This document shows, in pieces, positions 63,278-64,000 of a DNA stretch of 64,000 bases. The notes below the pieces were generated by a model, which did no database searches, was not told the origin of the DNA, and worked only from the letters and a program-made list of their open reading frames with translations. The stretch is taken from assembly GCA_964036045.1 (NCBI GenBank), contig OZ038398.1, positions 26,851,309 through 26,915,308 on the forward strand, given 5' to 3'. Numbering within the stretch: the stretch's first letter is position 1; the number at the start of each line of letters is the position of its first letter. The position numbers and the translations under genes are program-made. This DNA comes from Eutreptiella sp. 'Long Island Sound 2002'. Taxonomy: Eukaryota; Euglenozoa; Euglenophyceae; Eutreptiales; Eutreptiaceae.

Positions 63278-63623
63278 TCAATGTATTCCATGAGCTCGAA
63301 GAGGCATTTCCTGAGAACCCTGCAAAACAGGCTAATTGCCCTGAAATGTGAAAAAAAATAAGGGTGGTTTTCTGACCTCCAAACTGTGGGTATTGGGTGC
63401 TGCATCTGCTCCTACAAAAGAATGTGGGCTGTGAACGCTCAAGACAGTGGAACAGGTCGCTTGGGGTCGTTTTACTGCGCTGCAATCACTGCTGGATACC
63501 TTCATCATCCCAATCCCACTCAGACCATTGCTCATCCTCCCAGTCCTCCATCCACTCCTCATCGCGGTCACCCATGGCCACATCATCCAGTCCGGCAGGC
63601 ATCCGGCCCTCCTTTATGTTGGC
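63278..63623 (-). CDS. 3' exons of a highly acidic, Trp-rich protein (partial)
   Basis: Exons 63623-63500, 63411-63377 and 63319-63278. Acceptors are TACTCAACAG, TTCTTTTGTAG and CTGTTTTGCAG; donors GATGAAG|GTATCC and TTGGAG|GTCAGA. Phases match (1 then 0), with the split codon G|GA (Gly). The first exon starts in phase 0 and encodes ANIKEGRMPAGLDDVAMGDR, then a stretch of Asp/Glu with five Trp residues at short intervals (WMEDWEDEQWSEW and so on). The end is ADAAPNTHSLE and GSQEMPLRAHGIH, stop. The final exon is the least certain. Introns are 88 and 57 bp. No upstream exon with a phase-0 donor was found before the window ends. Function unknown. Confidence 0.55.
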
Positions 63624-64000
63624 CTGTTGAGTATGTACAAACGAACGCAATTAATGGGCAATGGACTCAGGGTCAAGAAAACACATTCGCATGTCAGTAA
63701 AAACACTTGCGATGCGCACTGATGGCCATTTTTCAAACTGTGTGCCCAGCTTCGTCCGCTGGCTACTGTGATGCTGTGCATGTTGCCGGGTTCCCCAGCC
63801 CCGCCCCCCCCCCCCGGCCCCAAAGAACGGCATAGCCAAAGTAGGGTAAAAAAATCTAAAAAGCGCGTATAGGGTTAGAAGACTTTTTAGATGATTCTGA
63901 GTGGCTGCAGTACCAAAAACATCAGCTTTGGAATTTTCGATGTCTGAGATATTGACGCTGAAAACTTGGTTTGTGGAACAGCCTTCGCCATTGGAACCCC

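Noticed and set aside
1-64000. CRISPR arrays, operons, prokaryotic genes
   Set aside because: No direct repeats with unique spacers, no ribosome-binding sites with tightly packed genes; introns show the DNA is eukaryotic nuclear.

Overview
This window is nuclear DNA from a eukaryote. The genes are split by GT-AG introns, and many lie inside long stretches of repeats, microsatellites and transposon remains. Coding exons are GC-rich and use G/C at third positions. The DNA between them carries about 25 runs of 9-19 G or C. The intron-rich genes, a Golgi-type methyltransferase-like protein, a Thr-Pro-Ser repeat array and a hAT transposon suggest a unicellular alga or similar protist. I cannot name the species, and a green (prasinophyte-type) alga is only a guess.

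Layout. (1) 0.4-20.5 kb, minus strand: a large gene that I rebuilt as ten exons, with every exon-exon phase compatible. It starts at 20524 and encodes about 365 residues of mainly coiled coil. One 6153-bp exon (7703 to 1551) follows, mostly an 8-residue Lys/Glu/Val/Ala repeat with about 230-240 units, and then a short helical exon with its own 8-residue repeat. Its introns hold a foldback element built from two U2 snRNA-like sequences, a Ulp1-like protease ORF, an 84-86 bp satellite of about 24 copies, and a repeat shared with another gene. (2) 23.7-26.6 kb, plus strand: a three-exon, membrane-anchored methyltransferase-like gene, head-to-head with the first. (3) 26.6-33.2 kb: repeats and degenerate transposon-like ORFs, including a pair of tRNA-like sequences. 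(4) 33.3-43.2 kb, plus strand: a phase-consistent gene with two hydrophobic N-terminal exons and two exons of a HAD-like domain whose catalytic acids look lost. Its long introns hold a hAT element with terminal inverted repeats and, on the other strand, exons of another gene. (5) 43.2-50.2 kb: gene-poor, with a Thr-Pro-Ser-Gly repeat array. (6) 50.3-54.4 kb, plus strand: a four-exon, multi-pass membrane protein of unknown function. (7) 54.4-63.3 kb: gene-poor, more AT-rich, with microsatellites including about 500 bp of GA repeat. (8) 63.3-63.6 kb, minus strand: the 3' exons of a very acidic, tryptophan-rich protein whose 5' end I did not find.

The genes do not form an operon or an obvious pathway. 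The two most unusual items are the Lys/Glu repeat protein, whose units differ mostly at synonymous positions, and the inverted U2 snRNA-like element inside its first intron. All exon joins are read by eye from splice signals and phase. RNA data would be needed to confirm them.
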